DNA of 64,000 bases. It comes from Chryseobacterium daecheongense. GTDB lineage: Bacteria > Bacteroidota > Bacteroidia > Flavobacteriales > Weeksellaceae. The stretch spans positions 2,480,001 through 2,544,000 of the forward strand of contig CP115858.1 of assembly GCA_027920525.1 (NCBI GenBank). Direction: 5' to 3'. Shown here piece after piece: positions 1 through 7,267 of the stretch (within the stretch, counting starts at the first letter, position 1; every line of letters begins with the position of its first letter). A program made the position numbers and the translations under genes. The notes beneath the pieces are model-generated. The model searched no databases. It was not told the DNA's origin and saw only the letters and a list, made by a program, of their open reading frames with translations.

Positions 1-2
1 CG

Positions 3-116
3 GATAAGGAAATTCCTGAGAATGCGTATGTAGAATTGGTAGAACAATTGAAGCCGATCGTAAAATCTCTGATGTTTGGCGAAGCATGTTCCAATGTCCC
101 TATTTTAAAAAACTAA
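3..116 (+). CDS. C-terminal end of an unidentified protein (partial)
   Basis: An open frame enters from the left edge and stops at a TAA at 114-116, giving 37 residues that end in VPILKN. The start lies outside the window. The fragment is acidic and helical at first, then carries one cysteine near the end. It is too short to assign to a family. The next gene begins about 120 bp downstream on the same strand, and no clear terminator hairpin separates them. Confidence 0.6.
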   Translation, partial: DKEIPENAYVELVEQLKPIVKSLMFGEACSNVPILKN

Positions 117-234
117 ACTCGATACCAGCTGCTTAGAAAAAATAAAAAACTTTAACAGTAATTTTAGATTAAAAAAATTATTAGGGAATATTTTTTGATA
201 ACTTTGGTTTATTAACAATTTAAATAAACACAAC

Positions 235-885
235 ATGAGTTTAATCGATTTGCTAACAGGAAACACAAGCAACCAGGTTGCGGTACAGGCAGAAAACAAA
301 TTTGGAATCAGCAAAAACCAGATTATTGCTTTGTTAGCTGTAGCAGCACCCCTAATTATTTCGTACTTAAGAAATAAATCTCAGGATTCTAAAGAAGCTG
401 AAGCATTAAACAATGCTCTGGATAAAGACCATAACGGAAGTATCCTGGATGATGCTTCACAAGTTGAAGCAAGACAGGCAGAAGGAGGCTCAATCCTTAG
501 CCACATTTTCGGTAACGACAAACAAAATGTTGAAAATCAGTTATCACAAAATACGGGAATTTCCATTGATAAAATAGGTCCTGTTTTGGCAATGCTTGCT
601 CCGGTTATTATGGGCTATATTGGCAAAGAAAAACAACAGAACAATGTTGGAGCAGGTGGATTGGGAGATCTATTGGGTGGAATTCTTGGAAATGCCTCTA
701 ATCAGGCACAGGCTCAGCAATCAAGTCCGTTAAATGACATTCTTGGTAGTGTTCTTGGCGGTGGCGGGCAGGCTCAATCTTCAGGAAATCCATTAAATGA
801 TATTTTAGGAAGCGTTCTTGGTGGAGGCCAAAAGCAACAACAAGGCGGACTAGGTGGTATCCTGGGAAGTATATTCGGAAAATAA
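235..885 (+). CDS. DUF937 domain-containing protein
   Basis: A 216-residue protein with no signal peptide. The first 140 residues hold the DUF937 arrangement: two similar helical segments, each with a hydrophobic stretch (near residues 31-45 and 115-128) and a GIS(K/D)-type turn before it. The C-terminal 75 residues are low-complexity, rich in Gly, Gln, Asn and Leu, with the unit PLNDILGSVLGGG occurring twice. DUF937 proteins are widespread in Bacteroidetes; their function is unknown. The gene stands alone and ends at a strong hairpin. The assignment to the family is firm; any role is not. Confidence 0.85.
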   Translation: MSLIDLLTGNTSNQVAVQAENKFGISKNQIIALLAVAAPLIISYLRNKSQDSKEAEALNNALDKDHNGSILDDASQVEARQAEGGSILSHIFGNDKQNVENQLSQNTGISIDKIGPVLAMLAPVIMGYIGKEKQQNNVGAGGLGDLLGGILGNASNQAQAQQSSPLNDILGSVLGGGGQAQSSGNPLNDILGSVLGGGQKQQQGGLGGILGSIFGK

Positions 886-900
886 TTTAATTTGTATAAA

Positions 901-933
901 AAAAAGACCGGGGATTTATTTCCGGTCTTTTTT
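901..933. terminator. Bidirectional Rho-independent terminator
   Basis: AAAAAGACCGG pairs with CCGGTCTTTTT around a short AT-rich loop, flanked by an A run on one side and a T run on the other. It can end both the DUF937 gene (plus) and the THX gene (minus), which converge here. Confidence 0.85.
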
Positions 934-939
934 ATTCTG

Positions 940-1059
940 TTACTTCTTTGATTTTTCCTCCGAAGTTTCTAATGATTTAGAGGCTTTTCTTGGTCTTCTT
1001 TTTCCATAGCTGCCATTATTAATTTTACCTCTTCTTGATTTTTTGTCTCCTTTTCCCAT
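940..1059 (-). CDS. 30S ribosomal protein THX
   Basis: A 39-residue, very basic protein beginning MGKGDKKSRRGKI and containing SYGKRRPRK. This is the pattern of the small ribosomal protein THX, which in Thermus binds a cavity in the head of the 30S subunit and stabilises rRNA. Bacteroidetes commonly carry a homologue of this size. The last 12 residues are a charged Ser/Glu/Lys tail. It is read from an ATG whose upstream region on the minus strand is AT-rich. The gene is short enough to be missed by ORF callers with a length cut-off. It converges on the DUF937 gene and shares its terminator. Confidence 0.88.
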   Translation of the reverse strand: MGKGDKKSRRGKINNGSYGKRRPRKASKSLETSEEKSKK

Positions 1060-1266
1060 AATAAATTATTTGTTGGTTACGTCTAATGTAAGAAAACTTG
1101 TAAAAAAGCACAAAATATTGCCGTTAAAATTTTTATAAAACCAGTATACAAAAGACTAAATTCTCACAAACAACCGGTTAAAAAAAGCAGAATTAAATTT
1201 TGTCATTATTAACAAATAGCATATATTTTATTTAATTTCAAAAATTGAAATCATAATCATAGTAAA

Positions 1267-1293
1267 TTGTATCAAAAAAATAAATTAACTTTG
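1267..1293 (+). promoter_or_regulatory. Promoter of the ankyrin-repeat gene
   Basis: TTG at 1267-1269 and TAACTTTG at 1286-1293 are separated by 16 bp, close to the Bacteroidetes -33/-7 pattern. Transcription would start about 20 bp before the ATG at 1317. Confidence 0.6.
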
Positions 1294-1316
1294 TGTATTC
1301 TTAAAATAAAATTTTC

Positions 1317-1754
1317 ATGAAAAAAATAATCTCTACTACATTGGTTTTCGCAATTTCTATTTTTGCTGGTTCATTATTCGCTCAGCAAATTTCAAGTGAA
1401 CAGAGAATAGCTTTTCAAACAGATAATATTGAAACATTTAAAAAAGCTTTTCCAAAAGAAGACTACGATAAATGTCTGGGAGAAAAAAATATCAGCTACA
1501 ATCTTTTGGCGTACAGTGTAAGATTCGACAAAAAAAATATTTTTAATTATTTACTTACAAATAATGTAGACGTCAATAAAATCTGCAGCAATCTAAGTCC
1601 GCTTATGGCCGCAGCTAAATTTGGAAGACCTGACCTGGCTAAAATATTATTAAAAAAAGGTGCTTCAAAAAATCTGAAGAATGAAAACGGAGAAACAGCC
1701 AAAGACATTTCAGTAAAATATAAACAGGCGGCTCTTACAGAAATTCTAAAATAA
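1317..1754 (+). CDS. Secreted ankyrin-repeat protein
   Basis: A 145-residue protein. Residues 1-22 form a signal peptide (lysines, a hydrophobic core, then SLFAQ). The rest holds about three ankyrin-like repeats, the clearest being the SPLMAAAKFGRPDLAKILLKKG segment followed by a final NENGETAKDI cap. Two cysteines near residues 46 and 83 could form a disulfide if it is periplasmic. Ankyrin repeats mediate protein-protein contacts, so the partner rather than a catalytic role is the unknown. It is a single-gene unit with its own promoter and terminator. Confidence 0.8.
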   Translation: MKKIISTTLVFAISIFAGSLFAQQISSEQRIAFQTDNIETFKKAFPKEDYDKCLGEKNISYNLLAYSVRFDKKNIFNYLLTNNVDVNKICSNLSPLMAAAKFGRPDLAKILLKKGASKNLKNENGETAKDISVKYKQAALTEILK

Positions 1755-1775
1755 TTTTCTTAAAAAATATATTCA

Positions 1776-1802
1776 AAAACTTCCTTTGGGAAGTTTTTTT
1801 TT
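1776..1802 (+). terminator. Rho-independent terminator of the ankyrin gene
   Basis: AACTTCC (1778-1784) pairs with GGAAGTT (1789-1795) around a four-base loop, followed by a run of T. Confidence 0.85.
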
Positions 1803-1825
1803 ATTTATAAGACTTTCAAAAATCT

Positions 1826-1833
1826 TATCTTTG
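1826..1833 (+). promoter_or_regulatory. -7 box of aspS
   Basis: TATCTTTG matches the Bacteroidetes -7 consensus and is followed by GCA. The leader to the aspS ATG is about 60 nt and contains a TCTAACATCTAA segment resembling the repeat between accB and accC. The -33 element is weak. Confidence 0.6.
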
Positions 1834-1897
1834 CACTTTAAAATTCAGACCTTAATGAGTCTGGTATATAAAGTATAATATCTAACATCTAAAACTA

Positions 1898-3652
1898 ATG
1901 TTTCGATCGCACACAAACGGAGAATTATCTCTAAAAAATCTTAATGAAGAAGTTACACTTTCAGGATGGGTACAAACTATCCGTGATAAAGGATTTATGA
2001 TTTGGATAGATCTTCGGGATCGTTACGGAATTACACAATTGGTTTTAGACCAGGATCGCTCTTCAGCTCAATTAATGGAAGAAGCTAAAAAACTGGGACG
2101 TGAATTTGTGATTCAGGTTACCGGAAAAGTAATTGAGAGAGTAAGCAAAAATCCTAATATTCCAACCGGAGAAATTGAAATTTTAGTTGAAAAACTAAGC
2201 GTTCTTAATGACTCTCAACTTCCACCCTTTACAATTGAAGATGAAACAGACGGAGGTGAAGAATTAAGAATGAAATACCGTTATCTTGATATCAGAAGAA
2301 ATCCGGTAAAAGATAAATTAATCTTCCGTCATAAAATGGCTCAGAAAGTGAGAAATTACCTTTCCGAAGAAGGATTCATTGAAGTAGAAACACCTGTTTT
2401 AATTAAGTCTACCCCGGAGGGAGCGAGAGACTTCGTGGTGCCAAGCAGAATGAACCCAGGGCAGTTTTACGCACTACCTCAATCTCCACAGACATTCAAA
2501 CAACTTCTGATGGTAGGTGGAATGGATAAATATTTCCAGATTGTAAAATGTTTCCGTGACGAAGACCTGAGAGCAGACAGACAGCCGGAATTTACACAGA
2601 TCGACTGCGAAATGGCCTTCGTTGAACAGGAGGATGTGATGAATGTATTTGAGGGAATGACCAAAACATTGCTCAAAGATATTACCGGGCAGGAATTCGG
2701 AGCTTTTCCGAGAATGACTTTTGCAGAAGCGATGCAAAAATATGGGAATGACAAACCGGATATCCGTTTCGGAATGGAATTCGTGGAGCTTAATGAACTG
2801 GTAAAAGGAAAAGATTTTAAAATATTTGATGATGCGGAATTGGTAGTTGGAATTAATGTTGAAGGCTGTGCAGACTATACCAGAAAACAGATCGACGAAT
2901 TGGTGGACTGGGTAAAACGTCCTCAAATCGGAGCCTCAGGGATGGTGTGGGCAAAATTCCAGAATGATGGCGTAAAAACATCATCTGTTAACAAGTTTTA
3001 CAACGAAGAAGACTTAACAAAGATCATTGAAAAATTCGGGGCGAAAGAAGGAGATTTGATGCTTATTCTTTCAGGAAATGAAAATAAAGTAAGAGCTCAG
3101 CTTTCCGCATTGAGAATGGAACTGGGAAACCGTTTGGGATTAAGAAAAGGAGATGTATTTGCTCCTCTTTGGGTAGTCGATTTCCCACTATTGGAATTTG
3201 ACGAGGAAACTCAGAGATACCACGCGATGCACCATCCTTTCACTTCTCCTAAGCCGGAAGATATTCACCTGCTGGAAACTGATCCCGGAAAAGCCAGAGC
3301 AAATGCTTATGATATGGTTCTTAATGGAAATGAAATCGGAGGAGGATCAATCAGAATTTTCGACAGGGAACTTCAATCTAAGATGTTTGATTTATTAGGT
3401 TTTTCAAAAGAAGAGGCGGAAGCGCAATTTGGGTTCTTGATGAACGCATTTAAATATGGAGCTCCTCCTCATGGTGGTTTAGCTTTCGGGTTTGACCGTT
3501 TGGTGGCCATTCTTGACGGAAATGAAGTGATCAGAGATTATATTGCCTTTCCTAAAAATAACTCGGGACGTGATGTGATGATTGACGCACCGGCATCAAT
3601 TGCTGATGCACAGCTGGATGAACTGGAATTACAATTAAATTTAAAAGCATAA
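1898..3652 (+). CDS. aspS: Aspartate--tRNA ligase
   Basis: A 584-residue class II aminoacyl-tRNA synthetase that charges tRNA-Asp in the cytoplasm. The N-terminal 110 residues form the OB-fold anticodon-binding domain ([24 protein letters not shown]). Catalytic motif 2 is [18 protein letters not shown] near residues 218-236, and motif 3 is [13 protein letters not shown] near 526-539. The bacterial GAD insertion lies between them. Length matches the bacterial-type enzyme. The ATG at 1898 places the OB fold directly at the N terminus. It is monocistronic and converges on purA. Confidence 0.97.
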   Translation: MFRSHTNGELSLKNLNEEVTLSGWVQTIRDKGFMIWIDLRDRYGITQLVLDQDRSSAQLMEEAKKLGREFVIQVTGKVIERVSKNPNIPTGEIEILVEKLSVLNDSQLPPFTIEDETDGGEELRMKYRYLDIRRNPVKDKLIFRHKMAQKVRNYLSEEGFIEVETPVLIKSTPEGARDFVVPSRMNPGQFYALPQSPQTFKQLLMVGGMDKYFQIVKCFRDEDLRADRQPEFTQIDCEMAFVEQEDVMNVFEGMTKTLLKDITGQEFGAFPRMTFAEAMQKYGNDKPDIRFGMEFVELNELVKGKDFKIFDDAELVVGINVEGCADYTRKQIDELVDWVKRPQIGASGMVWAKFQNDGVKTSSVNKFYNEEDLTKIIEKFGAKEGDLMLILSGNENKVRAQLSALRMELGNRLGLRKGDVFAPLWVVDFPLLEFDEETQRYHAMHHPFTSPKPEDIHLLETDPGKARANAYDMVLNGNEIGGGSIRIFDRELQSKMFDLLGFSKEEAEAQFGFLMNAFKYGAPPHGGLAFGFDRLVAILDGNEVIRDYIAFPKNNSGRDVMIDAPASIADAQLDELELQLNLKA

Positions 3653-3655
3653 ATT

Positions 3656-3682
3656 AAAGCGAGGTTTTTACCTCGCTTTTTT
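3656..3682. terminator. Bidirectional terminator between aspS and purA
   Basis: AAAGCGAGGT pairs with ACCTCGCTTT around four T, with T and A runs on either side. It serves aspS (plus) and the converging purA (minus). Confidence 0.85.
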
Positions 3683-3685
3683 ATT

Positions 3686-4975
3686 TTATACTATCTGAGA
3701 TATCAGTTTTGAAGTCACCTTTATCATATCTTCCCTGCCAGGTCCTGTAGAAAGATAACTCACAGGAATTTCAAGCTCATTTTCAAGAAATTGAATAAAC
3801 TCCAATAATTCCTCGGGTAAAGAGGAAGGATCTTTACATTCTGAAAATTCAGTTTTCCATCCTTTCATCCGACGGAAAACCGGACGTGCTTCATCATCAG
3901 TCATTAAACCTGACACTACAGTCTGATCTTTGACTTTATAGTGAGTACATATAGCCACAGACTCAAAGCCATTCAAGACATCAGCTTTGGTAATGATCAA
4001 TTGAGTCACTCCATTAATCATTACAGCATATTTTAAAGCAGGCAGATCCAGCCACCCTACTCTTCGGGGCCGTCCTGTATTAGAACCAAACTCATTACCT
4101 GTTTGCCTTATCTTCTCACCTGTTTCGCCAAAAAGCTCCGTAGGAAAGGCACCATTTCCTACCCTGGTACAATATGCTTTTGTAACCCCATAGATTTCGC
4201 CTACCTTTTTAGGCGAGACTCCCAAACCGCTGCACGCTCCTGAAGCAATCGTTGTAGATGATGTAACGTAAGGATAGGTTCCGTGATCTATATCGAGTAA
4301 TGTTGCCTGTGCACCTTCTGCAAGAATTTTTCTTCCACTCTTGATCGATTCATTTAAAAACACTTCAGCTTCTATCCATCGAAATTTTTTCAGAAACTCT
4401 ATAGCATCGAAAAATGTATCTTTCAGATCTGTTATCGGAGGAAGTATCTGACCATAATCTAACAGCTGCTGATAGTTTCTTTCTACAATATGATTTACTG
4501 TTTCATTAAAGTCGGATCTATCAATATCACCCACTCTTAGATTCTGCCGCAGAATTTTGTTCGCATAGGCCTGTCCTATACCATTTTTAGTTGTACCAAT
4601 TGTATTATAGGATGAATTCTCTTCCATAAATACGTCCATTAATGTATGTGTGGGTAACACAAGATGTGCCTTCCTAGATACAGCCAGGCGTTTTTCAACC
4701 TGAATATTCATATCAAAAGCATTTAGTTTCAAAACTTCCTGCTTGAAATTAACAGGATCCAATACGATCCCTGCTCCGATTACATTGTCTACTCCTTCTA
4801 TAAATATTCCCGAAGGAAGAGTTTTCAATGTTATTCTTTTTCCATTTCGTTCAATACTATGTCCTGCATTTGCTCCTCCGTTGAAACGTGCGACAATGTC
4901 ATAATTCCGACTGATCAGGTCAATGAATTTACCTTTCCCTTCATCTCCCCACTGTAATCCTAATACGATATCCAT
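3686..4975 (-). CDS. purA: Adenylosuccinate synthase (divergent sequence)
   Basis: A 429-residue PurA homologue, which makes adenylosuccinate from IMP, aspartate and GTP. The P-loop-like GLQWGDEGKGK is at residues 5-15. The catalytic His is in NAGHS near residue 38, and later blocks include LDIDHGTYPYVTSS and TKAYCTRVGNGAFPTE. Two usually strict positions differ: GHS where most enzymes have GHT, and GIGQAY where most have GIGPAY. The catalytic Asp and His are retained, so activity is likely. A second, more typical purA elsewhere in the genome cannot be excluded. The neighbour is a Crp-like regulator whose promoter shares a motif with this one. Confidence 0.9.
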   Translation of the reverse strand: MDIVLGLQWGDEGKGKFIDLISRNYDIVARFNGGANAGHSIERNGKRITLKTLPSGIFIEGVDNVIGAGIVLDPVNFKQEVLKLNAFDMNIQVEKRLAVSRKAHLVLPTHTLMDVFMEENSSYNTIGTTKNGIGQAYANKILRQNLRVGDIDRSDFNETVNHIVERNYQQLLDYGQILPPITDLKDTFFDAIEFLKKFRWIEAEVFLNESIKSGRKILAEGAQATLLDIDHGTYPYVTSSTTIASGACSGLGVSPKKVGEIYGVTKAYCTRVGNGAFPTELFGETGEKIRQTGNEFGSNTGRPRRVGWLDLPALKYAVMINGVTQLIITKADVLNGFESVAICTHYKVKDQTVVSGLMTDDEARPVFRRMKGWKTEFSECKDPSSLPEELLEFIQFLENELEIPVSYLSTGPGREDMIKVTSKLISQIV

Positions 4976-5003
4976 ATTTTATAATTTATCTCTTTTTACA
5001 GAG

Positions 5004-5047
5004 CAAAACTATAGCATGAATACGAGGGGGCAATTGTCATTTGACAA
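5004..5047 (-). promoter_or_regulatory. purA promoter with palindromic motif at -33
   Basis: On the minus strand TAGTTTTG (5004-5011) is a -7 box, and 19 bp upstream TTG (5031-5033) is the -33. The plus-strand sequence CAATTGTCATTTGA starts exactly at that -33 (5031-5044) and includes the inverted repeat TTGTCA-TT-TGACAA (5034-5047). The same motif with one change sits at the same offset in the promoter of the adjacent Crp-like gene. Confidence 0.6.
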
Positions 5048-5058
5048 GAAAGGGAAAT

Positions 5059-5628
5059 CTATATTATATTTTTTCTGATCCGGCTGAATGAGGAGGGTGT
5101 AATTCCGAGATAAGATGCCAACATTGCCTGAGGAACACGGTTTGCCAATCCTGGATAATGATCCAGAAAATGAAGATACCTGGATTTCGCATCCAGGCTC
5201 AGCATCGTGCTGGCAACCTTTAGCTTATTCTCTGCTACAAAAGCATGCAACTTAGCGATCAGAACCGGCCAAACAGATATTCTGCTTTCTATGGCTTTAA
5301 AATGATTAAAATCTATGGCCCATAAAGTTCCATCCGTAATTGCTTCTATATACTCGTTAGAAGGGGTCTGATTAACAAAACCCTGAAAATCTCCGATAAA
5401 CCGGCCTTCATAAATAAAATATCGTGTACAATCGTCTCCTTGTTTATTATAATACAATGAACGAAATACACCTTCTTTTACAAAAGCAATCATCTGGCTT
5501 ATCCTGCCCGCCTCTACAAATACCTCTCCTTTTTGGATAGTTAGTTCCTGTACTCCAACAGCAATCAGGTCTTCCTCTTCTTCACTTAGTTCCGCGAATT
5601 TCCTTATGTAACTGAATAGCTCTTTCAT
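5059..5628 (-). CDS. Crp/Fnr-family transcriptional regulator
   Basis: A 189-residue protein. Residues 20-115 match a cyclic-nucleotide-binding-like beta barrel (KGEVFVEAGRISQMIAFVKEGVFRSLYY). The C-terminal 50 residues contain a helix-turn-helix-like segment (VPQAMLASYLGITPSSFSRIRKNI). This is the common Bacteroidetes Crp-like type with a degenerate effector pocket; cAMP binding should not be assumed. It lies directly upstream of purA on the same strand, 83 bp away, with a palindrome over its own promoter. Autoregulation and control of purA are a reasonable inference. Confidence 0.88.
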   Translation of the reverse strand: MKELFSYIRKFAELSEEEEDLIAVGVQELTIQKGEVFVEAGRISQMIAFVKEGVFRSLYYNKQGDDCTRYFIYEGRFIGDFQGFVNQTPSNEYIEAITDGTLWAIDFNHFKAIESRISVWPVLIAKLHAFVAENKLKVASTMLSLDAKSRYLHFLDHYPGLANRVPQAMLASYLGITPSSFSRIRKNII

Positions 5629-5647
5629 TCTTTATTCATTAGTATTT

Positions 5648-5696
5648 TAAAGATATACAAATACTTTTTATTCTCAATTGTCAATTGAGAATAAAA
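5648..5696 (-). promoter_or_regulatory. Promoter of the Crp-like gene overlapped by a perfect 31-bp palindrome
   Basis: TTTTATTCTCAATTG (5666-5680) is the exact reverse complement of CAATTGAGAATAAAA (5682-5696), with a single central T. On the minus strand TATCTTTA (5648-5655) is a -7 box variant, and 19 bp upstream the TTG at 5675-5677 falls inside the palindrome. There is no T run, so it reads as an operator rather than a terminator. Confidence 0.7.
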
Positions 5697-5776
5697 CAAA
5701 AACACATTTTTCTTTTTACATTTTATAAAATCATAATAAAGTACCACATTACGTAAATATTTTTCATACGGCACAA

Positions 5777-5812
5777 TCATTGTACGTTATCTAAACAAAC
5801 ATAGTACAATGA
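5777..5812 (+). promoter_or_regulatory. Inverted repeat covering the ku start codon
   Basis: TCATTGTAC (5777-5785) and GTACAATGA (5804-5812) are perfect 9-bp inverted arms separated by 18 bp. The right arm contains the ku ATG at 5809-5811. As RNA it could hide the start codon; as DNA it could be an operator. Confidence 0.5.
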
Positions 5813-6594
5813 AAGCAATCTGGAATGGCGCCATTGGCTTTGGCTTAGTAAATATCCCTGTTAAAATATATTCAGCAACAGAAACCAGCAAACTGGATCT
5901 TGACATGCTGGATAAATCTGACTTTTCTAATATTAAATTCAAAAGAGTTAATGAAAAAACAGGGAAAGAAGTAAAGTGGGAAAATATTGTGAAGGCTTAC
6001 CTGATGGAAGACCGGTATATTGTTCTCGACGATGAGGATTATGCAGCGGCAAGTCCTGAAAAAAGCAAAATATTATCGATCGACCAGTTTGTAAAAGAAT
6101 CTGAAGTAGATAGTGTTTATTTTGAAAATCCATATTTTCTTGAGCCCCAGAAAAATGGGGAAAATGCTTACAGGCTTCTCATGAAAGCTTTAACAGAAAC
6201 CGAAATGGTAGGTGTAGGAACATTTGTATTGCGCGAAAGTGAAGCAATAGGGATGATCAGGCCATACAAAGAAGAGGTTCTTATTCTCAACCGATTACGC
6301 TTTGATCAGGAAATAAGAGATTACCATGATTTAAAAATCCCGGCTAAAAAAGCTCCTAAACCTGCAGAATTAAAAATGGCAGTAAGCCTTATTGAGCAGC
6401 TTTCCCAGAAGTTTGATCCTACGATGTATAAGGATACTTACTCTGAATCACTCATGAAGATCATTAAACAGAAAGCTAAAGGTAAGAGTGTTAAGGCTCA
6501 GAAAGCTGAACCTGCAAAAGAAGGAAAAGTAATTGATTTGATGGCTCAATTAAAAGCCAGTTTACAAAGTTCAAAATCTAAAAACGCATCCTGA
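5809..6594 (+). CDS. ku: Ku protein, non-homologous end joining
   Basis: A 261-residue bacterial Ku. It begins MKAIWNGAIGFGLVNIPVKIYSATE, the family's characteristic N terminus, and keeps the Ku core through about residue 215. The C-terminal 45 residues are Lys/Ala-rich, as in other bacterial Ku tails that contact DNA and LigD. Ku homodimers encircle broken DNA ends and recruit LigD. Its stop overlaps the ATG of the next gene (TGATGG), so ku and ligD are translationally coupled. The start codon sits inside an inverted repeat. Confidence 0.96.
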   Translation: MKAIWNGAIGFGLVNIPVKIYSATETSKLDLDMLDKSDFSNIKFKRVNEKTGKEVKWENIVKAYLMEDRYIVLDDEDYAAASPEKSKILSIDQFVKESEVDSVYFENPYFLEPQKNGENAYRLLMKALTETEMVGVGTFVLRESEAIGMIRPYKEEVLILNRLRFDQEIRDYHDLKIPAKKAPKPAELKMAVSLIEQLSQKFDPTMYKDTYSESLMKIIKQKAKGKSVKAQKAEPAKEGKVIDLMAQLKASLQSSKSKNAS

Positions 6595-7196
6595 TGGCTC
6601 TTAAAGATTATAACGAAAAAAGGAAATTTAACGAAACAAGTGAGCCTAAAGGCAAAACAAAAAAGAGTAAGGATCAGCTTATTTTTGTCATCCAAAGACA
6701 TGCGGCCTCACATCTTCACTATGATTTTCGTTTAGAGATGGAAGGGGTTCTAAAAAGCTGGGCAGTTCCTAAAGGTCCTTCATTAGATCCAAAGGATAAA
6801 CGTCTGGCTATGATGGTTGAAGACCATCCTTATGACTATAAAGATTTCGAAGGAAATATACCCGAAGGAAATTATGGAGCCGGACAAGTCGAAGTCTGGG
6901 ATAGTGGAACTTATGAACCTTTAGAGAAAGACAGCAAGCTTTCTGACGAAAAAGAATTGTTGAAAGAACTTCATGCAGGATCTTTGAAATTTATTTTACA
7001 CGGTAAAAAGCTGAAAGGTGAATTTGCTTTGGTAAAAATGAAAAACACGGAAGGGAATTCCTGGTTACTCATAAAACATAAGGATGACTTTGCAGAAGCT
7101 GGCTATAATGCCGAAGACAATACCTCTCCCAAATCTTTGGTGACAAAATTCTTAGAGGAAAAAAAAAGCCCAAAAAACAACAAAAAGAAGTCATAA
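6594..7196 (+). CDS. ligD: LigD 3'-phosphoesterase domain (N-terminal part of split LigD)
   Basis: A 200-residue product covering the LigD PE module: FVIQRHAASHLHYDFRLE near residues 31-48 with its His and Asp, then SWAVPKGPS and EDHPYDYKDFEG. The PE domain trims 3'-phosphate and ribonucleotide ends before ligation. In most Bacteroidetes and Pseudomonas LigD proteins this module is followed in the same chain by ligase and polymerase. Here the frame passes through nine consecutive A at 7159-7167 and stops at 7194-7196. A -1 shift on that run joins it to the next frame, giving about 850 residues, the usual full length. Confidence 0.92.
   Translation: MALKDYNEKRKFNETSEPKGKTKKSKDQLIFVIQRHAASHLHYDFRLEMEGVLKSWAVPKGPSLDPKDKRLAMMVEDHPYDYKDFEGNIPEGNYGAGQVEVWDSGTYEPLEKDSKLSDEKELLKELHAGSLKFILHGKKLKGEFALVKMKNTEGNSWLLIKHKDDFAEAGYNAEDNTSPKSLVTKFLEEKKSPKNNKKKS
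7159..7167 (+). other. A9 run at the ligD frame break
   Basis: Nine A followed by G (gag gaa aaa aaa agc in the PE frame). Slipping back one base gives AAG CCC AAA, and the frame then stays open through a Lys/Gln-rich linker into the ligase domain. Such runs allow transcriptional slippage or -1 frameshifting, and are also common sites of indels and sequencing errors. Confidence 0.75.
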
Positions 7197-7267
7197 CATC
7201 AAAGCCTGAATTTAAAAAATTCAATGCATTAGCTGATGAAAAGAAGCTTACCTCTTTCATTAAGCCT

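Noticed and set aside
2474..2926. Minus-strand open frame of 150 codons inside aspS
   Set aside because: It lies wholly within aspS, has no family features, and its composition is that of an antisense shadow.
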